From Streptomyces antibioticus (GTDB taxonomy: Bacteria; Actinomycetota; Actinomycetes; Streptomycetales; Streptomycetaceae), in NCBI RefSeq assembly GCF_001514065.1, contig NZ_KQ948425.1:178067-242066 (forward strand): 64,000 nt of DNA. Direction: 5' to 3'. Of this stretch, positions 1-9,234 are shown piece after piece; the stretch's first letter is position 1; each line of letters begins with the position of its first letter. The position numbers and the translations under genes were made by a program. The notes below the pieces were generated by a model, which worked only from the letters and a program-made list of their open reading frames with translations, was not told where the DNA came from and did not search any database.

Positions 1-263
1 AGGACCAACGCACAGCGTGATCGCGGTGCCTCCACCCTCCACTCAACGCGGACGATGTCGTGCACACCCACCCGGTGGAACGCACCGCGATGCGGCGATG
101 CACAGCACCCTCCGCGCCACGCACCTCACCGACGGCCGGTGACGGTGCACCGTGTGCGGGAGGAAGAGATCTCCCCATCCGACACCATGCGCCGAAGGCC
201 CCTGTTCGGGTCACCGCCGAAGACGTAGCGGACTCTGTCAAGACATCTCAGGGGGCGAGGAAG

Positions 264-934
264 TCAAGCTGACTCTTCGGTAGTCAGCTTGGAGGCCAGG
301 AAACTTGCGAACTTCCAGTTCCGTTTCTCGTCGGGCTCCTGCACCAGCTGAGCGGTGATGGTGAACCCTGCCTGGTTTAGCAGCTCAGCGAGCTGGTGTG
401 GGGCAGCCGATACGACGTGAAAGACACGGAGTGGCCGCCGTAGCCGTGTGTCGGACGGCGGTGCTCACCGGTGCCCACGTGGCCGGCAAGGAGGAGATGT
501 CCGCCGGGTGCCAGGGTGCGGTGGAACTCGGCGAACACGACCGGCAGCAGCTCTGGAGGGGTGTGGTGGGTGGAGTAGTACGCCATGATGCCGCCCAGCG
601 CGTCGTCCTCGATCTCTAGCGCGGTCATAGAGCCCACGGAAAAGCGCAGGTCCGGATAGGCGCTTCGGGCCAGTTCGATCATCTTTGGGGACACGTCGAT
701 GCCGAAGACGGAGACCCCGAGTCCGGCCATGTGCGCCGTCACTCTTCCGGGTCCGCAGCCCAGGTCTGCGACCGGTCCTCGGTCAGATTCCTGTACGAGT
801 TCAGCGAACGCGGTCAGCATCGAGCGTGACAACGGGTCCAGCTCGGATGGCGGCTTGACGAGGGCGACGTAGGCATCAGCAACGGTGTCGTATGACTCCC
901 GGACCGCGGCAAGGTAGGAAGGCTCATCAGTCAT
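264..934 (-). pseudogene. class I SAM-dependent methyltransferase, frameshifted
   Basis: The protein begins MTDEPSYLAAVRESYD and carries SAM-binding motif I (VADLGCGPGRVT, about residue 55) and the acidic strand FGIDVSP, so it belonged to the class I small-molecule methyltransferases. The starting frame stops at 377-379 after a C-terminus unlike the family. A neighbouring frame carries a plausible continuation from about 400 down to the stop at 264-266 (PHQLAELLNQAGF, then NWKFASFLASKLT). Losing one C in a C run near 400-405 would explain the switch. Joined, the product would be about 220 residues, the usual size. The substrate is unknown. Either a true pseudogene or a sequencing indel. Confidence 0.75.
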
Positions 935-1168
935 GCGGCGAATCTAGGGCAGTGCACTGACATCCCCGTGCCAGCTTCCGGATCACGCGATGACGCGGCG
1001 GCGGGTGTCGGCGGCGCAGATGAAGGAGCCGGCCGGGGCCGGGCCTGCACGCGGTGGATTTCAGACGTTCGTCCGAGCACCCCAGCGGATCACTGGCCCG
1101 TTCGGCAGACTTGCAGGCGATGAGAGGCGCCTCCTTGTACACCAACTGGCACTGACCTGGGGGGACTT

Positions 1169-1744
1169 ATGATCATCCGCCGATTCCTGGACGACAAGGA
1201 TGAGCTTGCCTAGCACCTCGCCCAGCAACTCAACACCCCACTGGAGTGGCCAGGAGGCGGAGGACTGAGCGCCGGACATGTCGCACAGATCGCTTCCGCG
1301 GCGGCCTGGGACGTCTCGTACAACCACGCAGCCCGCGGTCACCTGATCGACCTGTTCGCCGCCCTCCCCCTCCCGGGCACGCCCGACGGCGATGAGTTCT
1401 GGAGCTCGATGGAGAAGGAGGGAGGAATCGCCGCTCTGTACATCGACCCCGGCAACATGGGCGGTTCGTACTTCGAACGCCTGGCCAGGGGAAGCGAAGC
1501 AGGCATCGCCGACCGCGTGCTCAGCTTCCTGGCAGGGCTCAACGACCAGCAGCGCGACGCCGTGATCAAGGTGATCGGCGACGCCTCGGCCCACGACACA
1601 CTCGTAGCAAGGGGCCGCTACCTCGGGCAGTTGTGGCTACGTGACGCCGAGACCAGCGCCTGGCACGTTCTCCTCGCCACCCGCCGGCCGCACAAGACCG
1701 AGAACGACCGCGAGGAATTCTTCGAGGCGTGGGGCAACTCCTAA
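1169..1744 (+). pseudogene. hypothetical protein interrupted by an in-frame TAG
   Basis: One frame runs from ATG 1169 to the stop at 1744 with a single interruption, TAG at 1211-1213 (codon 15; CAG to TAG would be one substitution). The text on both sides of the stop reads as one soluble protein of about 190 residues, for example HLAQQLNTPLEWPGGG after it and SYFERLARGSEAGIADR later. No ATG or GTG follows the stop in frame until ATG 1409, which would give only 111 residues. I do not recognise the family. It is either inactivated, read through, or re-initiated at 1409. Confidence 0.5.
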
Positions 1745-1918
1745 GCACGGTTCGACCGTTAGCCACGACTTGACGACGCTGGCGCCGCAGACGATGGCTG
1801 GGCCAATACTCCTCACTGCATTGGCCCAGGCGTCGCTGTGCTCCGCCAGCCGATGTGCGACACGGCTGATCGACTCCCTGTACTGGTGGCCGTTGAGGAC
1901 AGGCGTGGCCGGTGCTGG

Positions 1919-2485
1919 TCAGCCTCCCGCGATTGCGGCGATCGCGTCCGCCAGGTCGCTGACCGCGCGCTCGCGGTGGGAGTCATCGGGGTCGAGCGGC
2001 AGGTTCAACTGCAGGCCCATGAACGCGGCGTCCAGCAGCGTCACCGCGCGCCCGGCCCGTGCTTGCGTGCAGCCCGCAGCGACCAGATGGTCGGCGAGGG
2101 CTTGCACCCAGCGCTCGTTGGCCTCGCTGACCACCGACACGTAGGGCTCACGCCCGAGCAGCCCCAGGGCGGCGGCCTCGACGTACACCCGGTGGCAGCG
2201 GTCGGACTCCTCCGAAGTGCTGACCCGCCACAGGTCCAGGACCGCCGTGCGCACGTTCCGGGACCGTGGCAGCGCCCGGACGGCCTCGACCGACCGGTCG
2301 TTGGAAATCCGGAGCACGGTGGCGACAAGGTCGTCCTTGCCGGCGAAGTGGTAGAGCAGCATCCGGTCGCTGGTGCCGACCGCTGCGGCGAGAGGGCGCA
2401 GGCTCAGGCCGATCAGGCCGTGGTCGAGCGCGTAGTCGGTCGCCAGCGCGGCCAGTTCCTCACGTCGCGCAGTGTTTCGCGCCAT
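1919..2485 (-). CDS. TetR family transcriptional repressor
   Basis: A 188-residue TetR-type protein. The N-terminal helix-turn-helix is seen in LSLRPLAAAVGTSDRMLLYHF (residues about 26-46); the rest is the variable ligand-binding domain. It is divergent from a broken small multidrug resistance gene at 2561, and the 75-bp intergenic region contains a perfect 15-bp inverted repeat that should be its operator. The arrangement matches repressors of the QacR kind, which sense cationic drugs and release the efflux gene. The repressor itself looks intact although its presumed target is destroyed. Confidence 0.85.
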   Translation of the reverse strand: MARNTARREELAALATDYALDHGLIGLSLRPLAAAVGTSDRMLLYHFAGKDDLVATVLRISNDRSVEAVRALPRSRNVRTAVLDLWRVSTSEESDRCHRVYVEAAALGLLGREPYVSVVSEANERWVQALADHLVAAGCTQARAGRAVTLLDAAFMGLQLNLPLDPDDSHRERAVSDLADAIAAIAGG

Positions 2486-2513
2486 GACGCCTCCTCGTCC
2501 CGTTGAGCTTGAT

Positions 2514-2547
2514 TGTAGCGACTGCTACAGTCGTAGCAGTCGCTACA
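2514..2547. promoter_or_regulatory. double TetR-type operator
   Basis: Two 15-bp arms, TGTAGCGACTGCTAC and its exact reverse complement, are separated by 4 bp. Each arm is itself a GTAGC-4-GCTAC dyad, so four half-sites follow one another at regular spacing. It sits between the divergent TetR and SMR genes and probably covers both promoters. Long composite operators of this kind are known for QacR-like repressors that bind as paired dimers. Confidence 0.8.
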
Positions 2548-2560
2548 CAAGAGGTGCGTG

Positions 2561-2867
2561 ATGGGTGTGGGCTGGGTGCTGCCGTTGCCGGCCATCAGCG
2601 TCGAGGTCGCCGCGACCGCACCGCTGCCACGCACCGTGACCCCGTCTGGACCGGGCCGGTGTTTCTTGACTGCGCGCTGCCGTACTGGCTGCCGGTCATG
2701 GTGATCCAGAAGAATCCGGTTCGGTCACCTATGTGATCCGGTCGGGCCTCAGCATCGCACTCATCGGCGTGCTGCTCCTCCAAGAACGCCTCGACCTGGC
2801 CGGGGTCTCACGGATCGCGATGATCATCGTCGGCGTCGTGGTCCTGAACCTGCGCGAGACGCACTGA
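2561..2867 (+). pseudogene. small multidrug resistance (SMR/EmrE-like) efflux protein, frameshifted
   Basis: Three frames carry consecutive parts of one SMR protein. ATG 2561 starts MGVGWVLPLPAISVEVAATA (helix 1, with the Glu in the EVAAT motif that SMR pumps use for proton/drug exchange). A second frame has LPYWLPVMVIQKNPV (helix 2). A third has SVTYVIRSGLSIALIGVLLL and RIAMIIVGVVVLNLRETH (helices 3 and 4) and stops at 2865-2867. The total would be about 105 residues, normal for the family. At least two indels separate the frames, so no functional pump is expected. Confidence 0.8.
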
Positions 2868-2918
2868 GACGGGCACGCGTCGAGACAGCACAATTGGACT
2901 CCCGAGAGGCACGAGACC

Positions 2919-3344
2919 ATGAGCATGAGTGAAGCGGAACGGGAAGCATTCCTCGCCCAGACCTTCCCCACCCCACTTGGCGTCATCGCAACCCTGCGGC
3001 CTGACGGATCACCACACGTCATCCCGGTCTGGTTTCGGTGGGACTCCGGCACTGTGACGATCTGGACGACCGAAACACGCGCCTGGGTGCGTAACCTGCT
3101 GCGCGACCCGAGGCTTGCCTTCTCCGTCCAGACCTCCGAGGAGCCCTACCCAGCAGTCATGATGCACGGAAGCGCGACCGTCGCGACGGCAAATAACGCC
3201 GCCACGGTCGAGCGGGCTCGGGCCATCGCCCGCCGCTACGTCGCCCCGGAGGACGTTGAGGACTACGTCGCCCGCTGGCCGGACTTGCGCACCATCGTCA
3301 CGATCACCCCAGACCGCATCGTGTCCTGGTCGGCCGGAGGCTGA
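2919..3344 (+). CDS. PPOX-class (pyridoxamine oxidase-like fold) flavin/F420-dependent oxidoreductase
   Basis: A 141-residue protein of the split-barrel fold. The N-terminal half has the typical start of these enzymes (GVIATLRPDGSPHVIPVWF, residues about 21-39), followed by strand-rich segments and a C-terminal helix/strand. Actinobacterial members use F420 or FMN to reduce varied substrates, and the target here cannot be told. It lies 51 bp after the ruined SMR gene and may be transcribed with it. The start is ATG 2919; a second ATG lies two codons on. Confidence 0.8.
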   Translation: MSMSEAEREAFLAQTFPTPLGVIATLRPDGSPHVIPVWFRWDSGTVTIWTTETRAWVRNLLRDPRLAFSVQTSEEPYPAVMMHGSATVATANNAATVERARAIARRYVAPEDVEDYVARWPDLRTIVTITPDRIVSWSAGG

Positions 3345-3585
3345 GCCCTTGGCAGCGTGGACTGGGAAGCTCCGCGTTCACGAGACGATGACGGCTCCGC
3401 TCACCCTGGCCAGCGCGTTCACCTGCTGCACGATCCGGGCCCGACGCTGTGATGAGGACCTTCAAACTCGCCAAGAATCCGGTAGCCGCTCGGAGGCGCG
3501 CAGGAACCCGTCTTTGAGCCCCCGTCAACGGATCAGAGGTGAGGCCCTATCTTGAGGCGATGGGCTGGGGACTCTTCTAGCCACC

Positions 3586-4025
3586 GTGACGGGGGCAGTC
3601 ATCGGAGTGGGCACCACATCGATAGCCGACCGAGCCGAGTGGCGCCGCGAGCAGAGCGAACGTCGTACTGAGGTCAAAGGCGATCTGTATGCCGCCTACC
3701 TCGCAGCCGGGGCCAAGACCTGGAGCGATATCCGCGCCGCCGTTATCGACAGCACCGACCCATGGCCCGAACGGGCGCGTCAGACGGAACTCGCGTACCG
3801 CGACGGCGGGGTGTACGGGTTGCGCTTCCAGATCACGATCACGGCGCCCCCTGAGATCGTTGCCTCTCCGATCAGACGATGAAAGGGATGCGCGAGCCCG
3901 TTCAGAAACTCATCGCCGGCCGGAGATACGACACCTGGGCAGTGCTCCAGAGCGACAGTCGGCCGTGGTTCGGCGCCTTTGATGCCATCCGCGCCAGGAT
4001 CTCGATCCTTCATCTCTGCACCTAA
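3586..4025 (+). pseudogene. hypothetical membrane-anchored protein, frameshifted; paralogue of the gene at 40960
   Basis: From GTG 3586 the first frame gives MTGAVIGVGTTSIADRAEWR, then a charged helical region, and stops at 3882. The next useful frame carries QTMKGMREPVQKLIAGRRYD and RPWFGAFDAIRARISIL down to the stop at 4023-4025, which reads as the natural C-terminal half. A single indel at about 3850-3870 would join them. The start (short hydrophobic segment, then ERR and WRR-rich helix) resembles the intact 170-residue protein at 40960. Function unknown. Confidence 0.5.
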
Positions 4026-4133
4026 CAGACGGCCAGCCATAGGCTGATCGGCCACTGGTCCAAGCGGGAACCGCTCACCCCTCCTGTCACCGGCTGCGCT
4101 ACTGGGCCGGCCGCACTGCTTGCCCGAGGTCGC

Positions 4134-4330
4134 TCAGTGAACGGCCGCGTGGACGTCCTCGCTGCGCCCGCAGGTGGCTTGCACAGCGGCGAGTGCCTGC
4201 TCGTTGGTCTCGGTGAAGGTGTCGACCGTCAGCCGCATGCCCTGCTCCTTCTCCGCGTACCTCCAGGCGACGGCCGAAGTACGACCGTCTACTGGCGGCG
4301 AGTCCTTCGGCGACTGACCGTGCGGTTCAA
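4134..4330 (-). pseudogene. C-terminal scrap of an unidentified protein
   Basis: The minus-strand frame ending at TGA 4134-4136 reads AVAWRYAEKEQGMRLTVDTF and then TNEQALAAVQATCGRSEDVH. Composition and codon positions look coding, but the frame has no convincing start near 4330. I cannot name the family. The rest of 4026-4361 holds nothing I can support. Confidence 0.25.
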
Positions 4331-4361
4331 GCCCTGAGCAACGAAGTCGGCCGTGCCCTTC

Positions 4362-4985
4362 TCAGGTGTGGCGCGGGCGAGGCAGCAAGGCGAACGCGCT
4401 CTCCGCGATCGAGGTCAGGCGGTCGGGACTGTGGCCGTACGCGCCTATGACATCAGCCCCCCGGATGACGCTCAGCAGAAGGTACGCAAGGTCGTCGGGA
4501 TCCGCGTCGGGGTCGATGTCGCCGTTGCGCTGTGCCGCTTGCACACACTCGACCACCGCCGCCCGGACCACGGTGAAGCAGTCGTTGGCCAGGCGTTTCA
4601 CCTCGGCGTCGGAGGCGCCGATCTCCAGGGCCATCTTCGCGGCGAAGCAGGCCGCCCCCGCCCGGTCAGACGCGGGGGGTACGTCGGCGGCGAGTGGCAC
4701 CCCGTGGACGGCGCGGAGCAAGTACTGGTGCAGTCGTTCCAGGGCGCCCTCGTCCGGCCCCTCGAGCATCTTCCGCGGACCCTGCGCCAGCCGGGCGAAG
4801 TAGCCGGTCATCGCCTCCAGCAGCACGCCGTGCTTGCCGTCGAAGGCGCCGTAGAGGCTGCCGCGGCCCAGGCCGGTGGCGGCGCTGATGTCGTCGACGC
4901 TTGTGCCGTTGTAGCCCGAGGTGCGGAACTGTCGCTCGGCGGCATGGAGGACGTGGTCGCGGTCGAAGTTTCGTGGTCTGGCCAT
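4362..4985 (-). CDS. TetR family transcriptional regulator, likely master of the 5-14 kb genes
   Basis: A 207-residue TetR protein. The helix-turn-helix is at residues about 25-45 (TSVDDISAATGLGRGSLYGA), and the C-terminal domain resembles repressors of oxidoreductase/efflux operons (HGVLLEAMTGYFARLAQGP follows the DNA-binding domain). ATG 4985 is chosen because it begins the standard MARPRNFDRD leader. It is divergent from the SDR operon, 30 bp from a TTGACA element. The same promoter/operator sequence recurs at 11256, so this protein probably controls both transcription units. Confidence 0.85.
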   Translation of the reverse strand: MARPRNFDRDHVLHAAERQFRTSGYNGTSVDDISAATGLGRGSLYGAFDGKHGVLLEAMTGYFARLAQGPRKMLEGPDEGALERLHQYLLRAVHGVPLAADVPPASDRAGAACFAAKMALEIGASDAEVKRLANDCFTVVRAAVVECVQAAQRNGDIDPDADPDDLAYLLLSVIRGADVIGAYGHSPDRLTSIAESAFALLPRPRHT

Positions 4986-5014
4986 ACAAAGAAGGTAAAG
5001 CCGATCGACCCATA

Positions 5015-5066
5015 TTGACAACTCAGTACAGAACCGCCTAGGTTTCGGACCGTTCAGTAAATAACC
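5015..5066 (+). promoter_or_regulatory. promoter with putative TetR sites, copy 1
   Basis: TTGACA (5015-5020) and TAGGTT (5039-5044) are 18 bp apart, a good housekeeping-sigma promoter for Streptomyces. Two TCAGTA hexamers (5023-5028 and 5054-5059) lie 31 bp apart, one just after each promoter box. The whole block, through about 5090, is repeated at 11256 with the same boxes and the same 31-bp spacing. On the minus strand the second site reads TTACTGAACGGTCC, close to the palindrome at 26815. Confidence 0.75.
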
Positions 5067-5189
5067 ATCCTGAGCTGGCCGGACAGGCTTGGTCCGGGCT
5101 TGCAGGATCGATGCGGACCGTGTCGGCCTCAGCGCGGGCGACCCCGCACAGCACCCGGCGAAGTCATACCCGCAACCGAAGGAACCACC

Positions 5190-6005
5190 ATGCAGACAAC
5201 TCCCCGAGTGGCCCTCGTGACGGGCGCCTCCTCCGGGATCGGACGGGCGGCGGCGCTCGCCCTGGTGGGCGCCGGCTTCGCGGTGGTCGGCACGAGCCGC
5301 AACGCGGCGAAGGCCGAGCCGCTCGCCGGGGTGACGTTCCTCGATCTCGACGTGGCCAGCGACGCGTCGGTCCGCTCCCTGGTCGGGGAGGTGATCGATC
5401 GGTTCGGCCGGATCGACGTCCTGGTCAACAACGCGGGCGTGGGCGCGGTCGGCGCCGGCGAGGAGAGTTCGACCAGCCAGGCCAAGGAGGTCTTCGACAT
5501 CAACGTCTTCGGCGTGATGCGGATGACCAACGCGGTGTTGCCCCGCATGCGCGCCCAGGGCGGTGGCCGCGTGGTCAACGTCTCCTCGGTACTGGGTCTG
5601 ATCCCAGCCCCCTACATGGCCGTCTACGCCGCCGCCAAGCATGCGGTCGAGGGCTACGCCGAGTCCGTCGACCACGAGCTTCGCGAGCACGGCGTCCGGA
5701 TGCTGCTGGTCGAGCCGGCCTACACAAACACGAGCTTCGAGGCGAGCAGCATGACCCCCGACTCGCCCCTGCCCATCTACGCCGCACAGCGGGCGGTCTC
5801 CCGAGACGTGCTGGCCACGGCCGTGCGCAACGCCGACAGCCCGGACGTCGTCGCGAAGGTGATCGTCGCGGCCGCCACCGATTCCAGGCCCAAGCTCCGT
5901 TACACCGCCGGCTCGATGGCCAAACGCGTCAGCGTCCTGCGCCGGATCGTGCCCTCGCGCGCCTTCGACGGACAGATCCGCAAGCTCAACCGACTGGCCG
6001 GCTGA
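5190..6005 (+). CDS. SDR family NAD(P)-dependent oxidoreductase
   Basis: A 271-residue classical short-chain dehydrogenase. The cofactor motif TGASSGIG is at residues about 11-18, NNAG about 79-82, and the catalytic set is the S of NVSSVLG and YAAAKHA (Y-x-x-x-K). The C-terminus is rich in Arg/Lys. ATG 5190 is preferred over an upstream in-frame start because it begins right before the Rossmann strand. First gene of the unit controlled by the promoter at 5015. The substrate is unknown; an oxidoreductase acting on a reactive carbonyl would fit the redox genes that follow. Confidence 0.9.
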   Translation: MQTTPRVALVTGASSGIGRAAALALVGAGFAVVGTSRNAAKAEPLAGVTFLDLDVASDASVRSLVGEVIDRFGRIDVLVNNAGVGAVGAGEESSTSQAKEVFDINVFGVMRMTNAVLPRMRAQGGGRVVNVSSVLGLIPAPYMAVYAAAKHAVEGYAESVDHELREHGVRMLLVEPAYTNTSFEASSMTPDSPLPIYAAQRAVSRDVLATAVRNADSPDVVAKVIVAAATDSRPKLRYTAGSMAKRVSVLRRIVPSRAFDGQIRKLNRLAG

Positions 6006-6040
6006 CCCCGCAGTACGGGGCGGCGCCCGAGGAGACGCAC

Positions 6041-7759
6041 ATGTCCGAACCAGAGACACCGAAGGCAGTGTCAGCATCTCTCGGCAGACCGCCCTTGGAC
6101 GCTGCGCGGACCGTCATCATGACCGTGGACGACGATCCCGGGGTGTCCCGGGCCGTGGCCCGTGACCTGCGGCGGCGCTACGGCGCCTCGTACCGGATCG
6201 TGCGCGCGGAGTCCGGCGAGTCCGCGCTGGAGGCGCTGCGGGAACTGAAGCTGCGTGGTGATCTGGTCGCGGTGATCCTGGCCGACTACCGGATGCCGCA
6301 GATGAACGGCATCGAGTTCCTCGAACAGGCCATGGACGTCTACCCGGGTGCCCGGCGTGTGCTGTTGACGGCGTACGCGGACTCGGATGCGGCGATCGAC
6401 GCGATCAACGTCGTCGACCTCGACCACTACCTCCTCAAGCCGTGGGACCCCCCGGAGGAGAAGCTCTACCCGGTGCTCGACGACCTGGTGGAGGCGTGGC
6501 GGTGCAGTGACTTCCGGCCGGTGCCGGCGACGAAGGTCGTCGGTCACCGGTGGTCGGCGCGCTCGTCGGACGTACGGGAGTTCCTGGCCCGCAACCAGGT
6601 GCCCTACCGCTGGTACTCCACCGAGGAGCCCGAGGGGCAGCGGCTGCTCGTGGTGGCGGGCCAGGACGGGCGGCGGCTGCCGGTGGTGATCACGGCGGAC
6701 GGTACGTCGCTCGTCGAGCCGGAGGTGCCGGAGCTGGCCGCGCACGTGGGGCTGGCGACGACGCCCACGGCCGACTTCTACGACCTGGTCGTCATCGGCG
6801 GCGGGCCGGCCGGGCTGGGCGCGGCCGTGTACGGGGCTTCGGAGGGCCTGCGTACGGTGCTCGTGGAACGGTCAGCGACCGGCGGGCAGGCCGGGCAGAG
6901 TTCGCGGATCGAGAACTATCTGGGCTTCCCGGACGGGGTGTCCGGCGGCCAGCTCACCGACCGGGCCCGGCGGCAGGCGGCGAAGTTCGGGGCCGAGATC
7001 CTCACCGCGCGAGAGGTGACCGGTCTGGAGATCAACGGGGCGGCCCGCACCGTGCGCTTCTCGGACGGGTCGCAGATCGCGGCGCACAGCGTGATCCTGG
7101 CGACCGGTGTGTCGTACCGGCGGCTGGAGGCGCCGGGGGCCGACGAGTTGTCGGGCCGCGGGGTGTTCTACGGGTCCGCGCTCACCGAGGCCGCCGCCTG
7201 CCAGGGGCACGACGTGTACATCGTCGGCGGCGCCAACTCGGCAGGGCAGGCGGCGATGTACCTGTCCAGGGGCGCCAAGTCGGTCACCCTGCTGGTGCGC
7301 GGAGCGGACCTCACCGCGTCGATGTCGCACTACCTGATCCAGCAGATCGCCGAGTCGCCGAACATCTTGGTGCGGGCCCACACGGTCGTCGAGGCCGCAC
7401 ACGGCGAAAACCAACTGGAACAGCTGACATTGCGCGACACGACGAGCGGTCGGACCGAACTGGTCGACGCACAGTGGCTGTTCGTGTTCATCGGCGCGGC
7501 CCCTCACACCGACTGGCTGGAGGGCACCGTGCTGCGGGACGAGCGCGGGTTCATCCTCGCCGGGCCCGATCTGACCGCCGACGGGCTGCCACCCGCCAAC
7601 TGGGAGCTGGACCGGCCGCCGTACCACCTGGAGACCAACATCCCCGGCGTGTTCGTCGCCGGGGACGCGCGCGCGGAGTCCGCCAAGCGGGTCGCGTCCG
7701 CCGTCGGAGAGGGAGCCATGGCCGTGATGCTCGTACACCGGTATCGGGAGCAGTCGTGA
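6041..7759 (+). CDS. response regulator fused to a thioredoxin-reductase-like flavoprotein
   Basis: A 572-residue fusion. Residues about 22-145 form a REC domain with acidic D30/D31, phospho-acceptor D82 (ADYRMP), T110 and K133. Residues about 160-240 look like a small glutaredoxin-fold linker. From about 247 there is a TrxR-like flavoprotein with FAD motif GGGPAG (253-258), GGQAGQSS, and an NAD(P)H site VGGANSAGQA near 396-405. The CxxC that TrxR enzymes carry between these parts is absent (VFYGSALTE stands there), so it is not a classical disulfide reductase. RBS GGAG lies before ATG 6041. Its stop overlaps the kinase start (GTGA), so the partner kinase is the next gene. Confidence 0.9.
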   Translation: MSEPETPKAVSASLGRPPLDAARTVIMTVDDDPGVSRAVARDLRRRYGASYRIVRAESGESALEALRELKLRGDLVAVILADYRMPQMNGIEFLEQAMDVYPGARRVLLTAYADSDAAIDAINVVDLDHYLLKPWDPPEEKLYPVLDDLVEAWRCSDFRPVPATKVVGHRWSARSSDVREFLARNQVPYRWYSTEEPEGQRLLVVAGQDGRRLPVVITADGTSLVEPEVPELAAHVGLATTPTADFYDLVVIGGGPAGLGAAVYGASEGLRTVLVERSATGGQAGQSSRIENYLGFPDGVSGGQLTDRARRQAAKFGAEILTAREVTGLEINGAARTVRFSDGSQIAAHSVILATGVSYRRLEAPGADELSGRGVFYGSALTEAAACQGHDVYIVGGANSAGQAAMYLSRGAKSVTLLVRGADLTASMSHYLIQQIAESPNILVRAHTVVEAAHGENQLEQLTLRDTTSGRTELVDAQWLFVFIGAAPHTDWLEGTVLRDERGFILAGPDLTADGLPPANWELDRPPYHLETNIPGVFVAGDARAESAKRVASAVGEGAMAVMLVHRYREQS

Positions 7760-9234
7760 GCGGGCGGGTGATGCCGTGCAGCGCGGCGGAGATCAGTTCG
7801 CTGTTCCTGTTCGAGAAGCTGAACTCCGAGCAGCTCGGCAGGCTGTGCAGCGACGGACGGGTCGAACTGTTCGACCCCGGGCCGGTGTTCGCCGAAGGTG
7901 ACCCGGCGGCCTGCTTCTACGTGATGATCGAGGGCACGGTCGTCATGTCACGCCGGGTGGGCGGAGACGACATCGAGGTGAGTCGCACGTCCCAGCCAGG
8001 GGTGTACGCGGGCGCCGTGCGGGCGTACGTCGGGGACGGGAAACCGCAGCGGTACATGAACTCGGTGCGGGTGTCGGAGCCGACGCGGTTCTTCGTCCTG
8101 CCCGCTGAATCGTTCGCGAACTTCATGCACGAGTGGTTTCCGATGGCGGTCCATCTCCTGGAGGGGCTCTTCCTCGGTGCGCAGACCTTTCAGCGGGCCG
8201 TCGGGCAGCGCAAACGGCTGCTGGCGCTGGGCTCGTTGTCCGCGGGTCTCACCCATGAGCTCAACAACCCGGCCGCGGCCGCCGTACGGGCCACCTCGTC
8301 GCTCAGGGACCGGGCCGCGCACATGCGCAACAAGCTCAGCGCCATCGCCTCGGGCCCGTACCACGGCGACGCCTTGAAGGCCGTGCTCGATCTCCAGGAG
8401 CGTACGGCCGAGCGGGTCTCCAAGGCGCCGGCACTGAGCCCGCTCGAAGCGTCCGACCGGGAGGACGAACTCGCCGACTGGCTCGACGACCACGGTGTCC
8501 CGAACGGCTGGCAGATCGCGCCGACCTTCGTGCAGGGCGGTCTCGACGTCGAGTGGCTGGAGCAGATCGCGGCCGTGGTCGACGAGCAGGAAATCCTGCG
8601 GACTGCCATCGAGTGCCTCACCTACACGGTCGAGACCGAGCTGTTGATGTCCGAGATCGAGGAGTCCACCACCCGTATCTCCCACCTCGTCGACGCCGCC
8701 AAGCAGTATTCGCAGCTGGACCGCGCGCCCTACCAGGTCGCCGATGTCCACGAACTCCTCGACAGCACGCTGCTGATGCTGTCGGGCAAGATCGGTCCCC
8801 AGGTCGAGGTCGTGAAGGAGTACGACCGTTCGGTGCCGCGGATTCCGGCCTACCCGGCCGAACTCAACCAGGTGTGGACCAACCTGATCGACAACGCGGT
8901 CTTCGCCATCAAGAGCGCGGGCGGCGAAGGGACGTTGACCGTACGCACCGCTGTGGTGCACGACCGGCTGCTGGTGGAGTTCCGCGACACGGGCCCGGGA
9001 GTGCCGGCCGAGATCCGCGGCCGGATCTTCGACCCGTTCTTCACCACCAAACCGGTGGGCGAGGGCACGGGGCTGGGGCTCGACATCTCCTGGCGGATCG
9101 TCGTCAACAAGCACCACGGTGACCTGAAAGTCGAGTCCGTACCCGGCGACACCCGCTTCCAGGTGCTGCTGCCCCTCACCGCCACCGACCCCGAGCCCGA
9201 TACCCTCCCCGACCCGGCCCAGGAGCCGCCATGA
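7756..9234 (+). CDS. cyclic-nucleotide-binding-domain sensor histidine kinase
   Basis: A 492-residue soluble kinase, GTG start overlapping the previous stop. Residues about 10-130 are a cNMP-binding/CAP-effector beta roll (FAEGDPAACFYVMIEGTVVM). The dimerisation/phosphotransfer box holds H167 (LSAGLTHELNNPAAAA). The C-terminal ATPase has an N box (NQVWTNLIDNAVFAI), G1 (DTGPGVP), F box (FDPFFTTKP) and G2 (GEGTGLGLDI). There are no membrane segments, so the signal is cytosolic. It should phosphorylate D82 of the REC-flavoprotein encoded just upstream. Whether it binds cAMP, another nucleotide or only uses the fold is not visible. Confidence 0.9.
   Translation: MSGRVMPCSAAEISSLFLFEKLNSEQLGRLCSDGRVELFDPGPVFAEGDPAACFYVMIEGTVVMSRRVGGDDIEVSRTSQPGVYAGAVRAYVGDGKPQRYMNSVRVSEPTRFFVLPAESFANFMHEWFPMAVHLLEGLFLGAQTFQRAVGQRKRLLALGSLSAGLTHELNNPAAAAVRATSSLRDRAAHMRNKLSAIASGPYHGDALKAVLDLQERTAERVSKAPALSPLEASDREDELADWLDDHGVPNGWQIAPTFVQGGLDVEWLEQIAAVVDEQEILRTAIECLTYTVETELLMSEIEESTTRISHLVDAAKQYSQLDRAPYQVADVHELLDSTLLMLSGKIGPQVEVVKEYDRSVPRIPAYPAELNQVWTNLIDNAVFAIKSAGGEGTLTVRTAVVHDRLLVEFRDTGPGVPAEIRGRIFDPFFTTKPVGEGTGLGLDISWRIVVNKHHGDLKVESVPGDTRFQVLLPLTATDPEPDTLPDPAQEPP

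Noticed and set aside
60..272. 70-codon frame at the window start
   Set aside because: Arg/Pro/Thr-rich, no RBS, and overlaps the reconstructed end of the methyltransferase gene.
6041..7759. Classical thioredoxin reductase
   Set aside because: The redox CxxC is absent and a receiver domain is fused in front; no thioredoxin gene adjoins.
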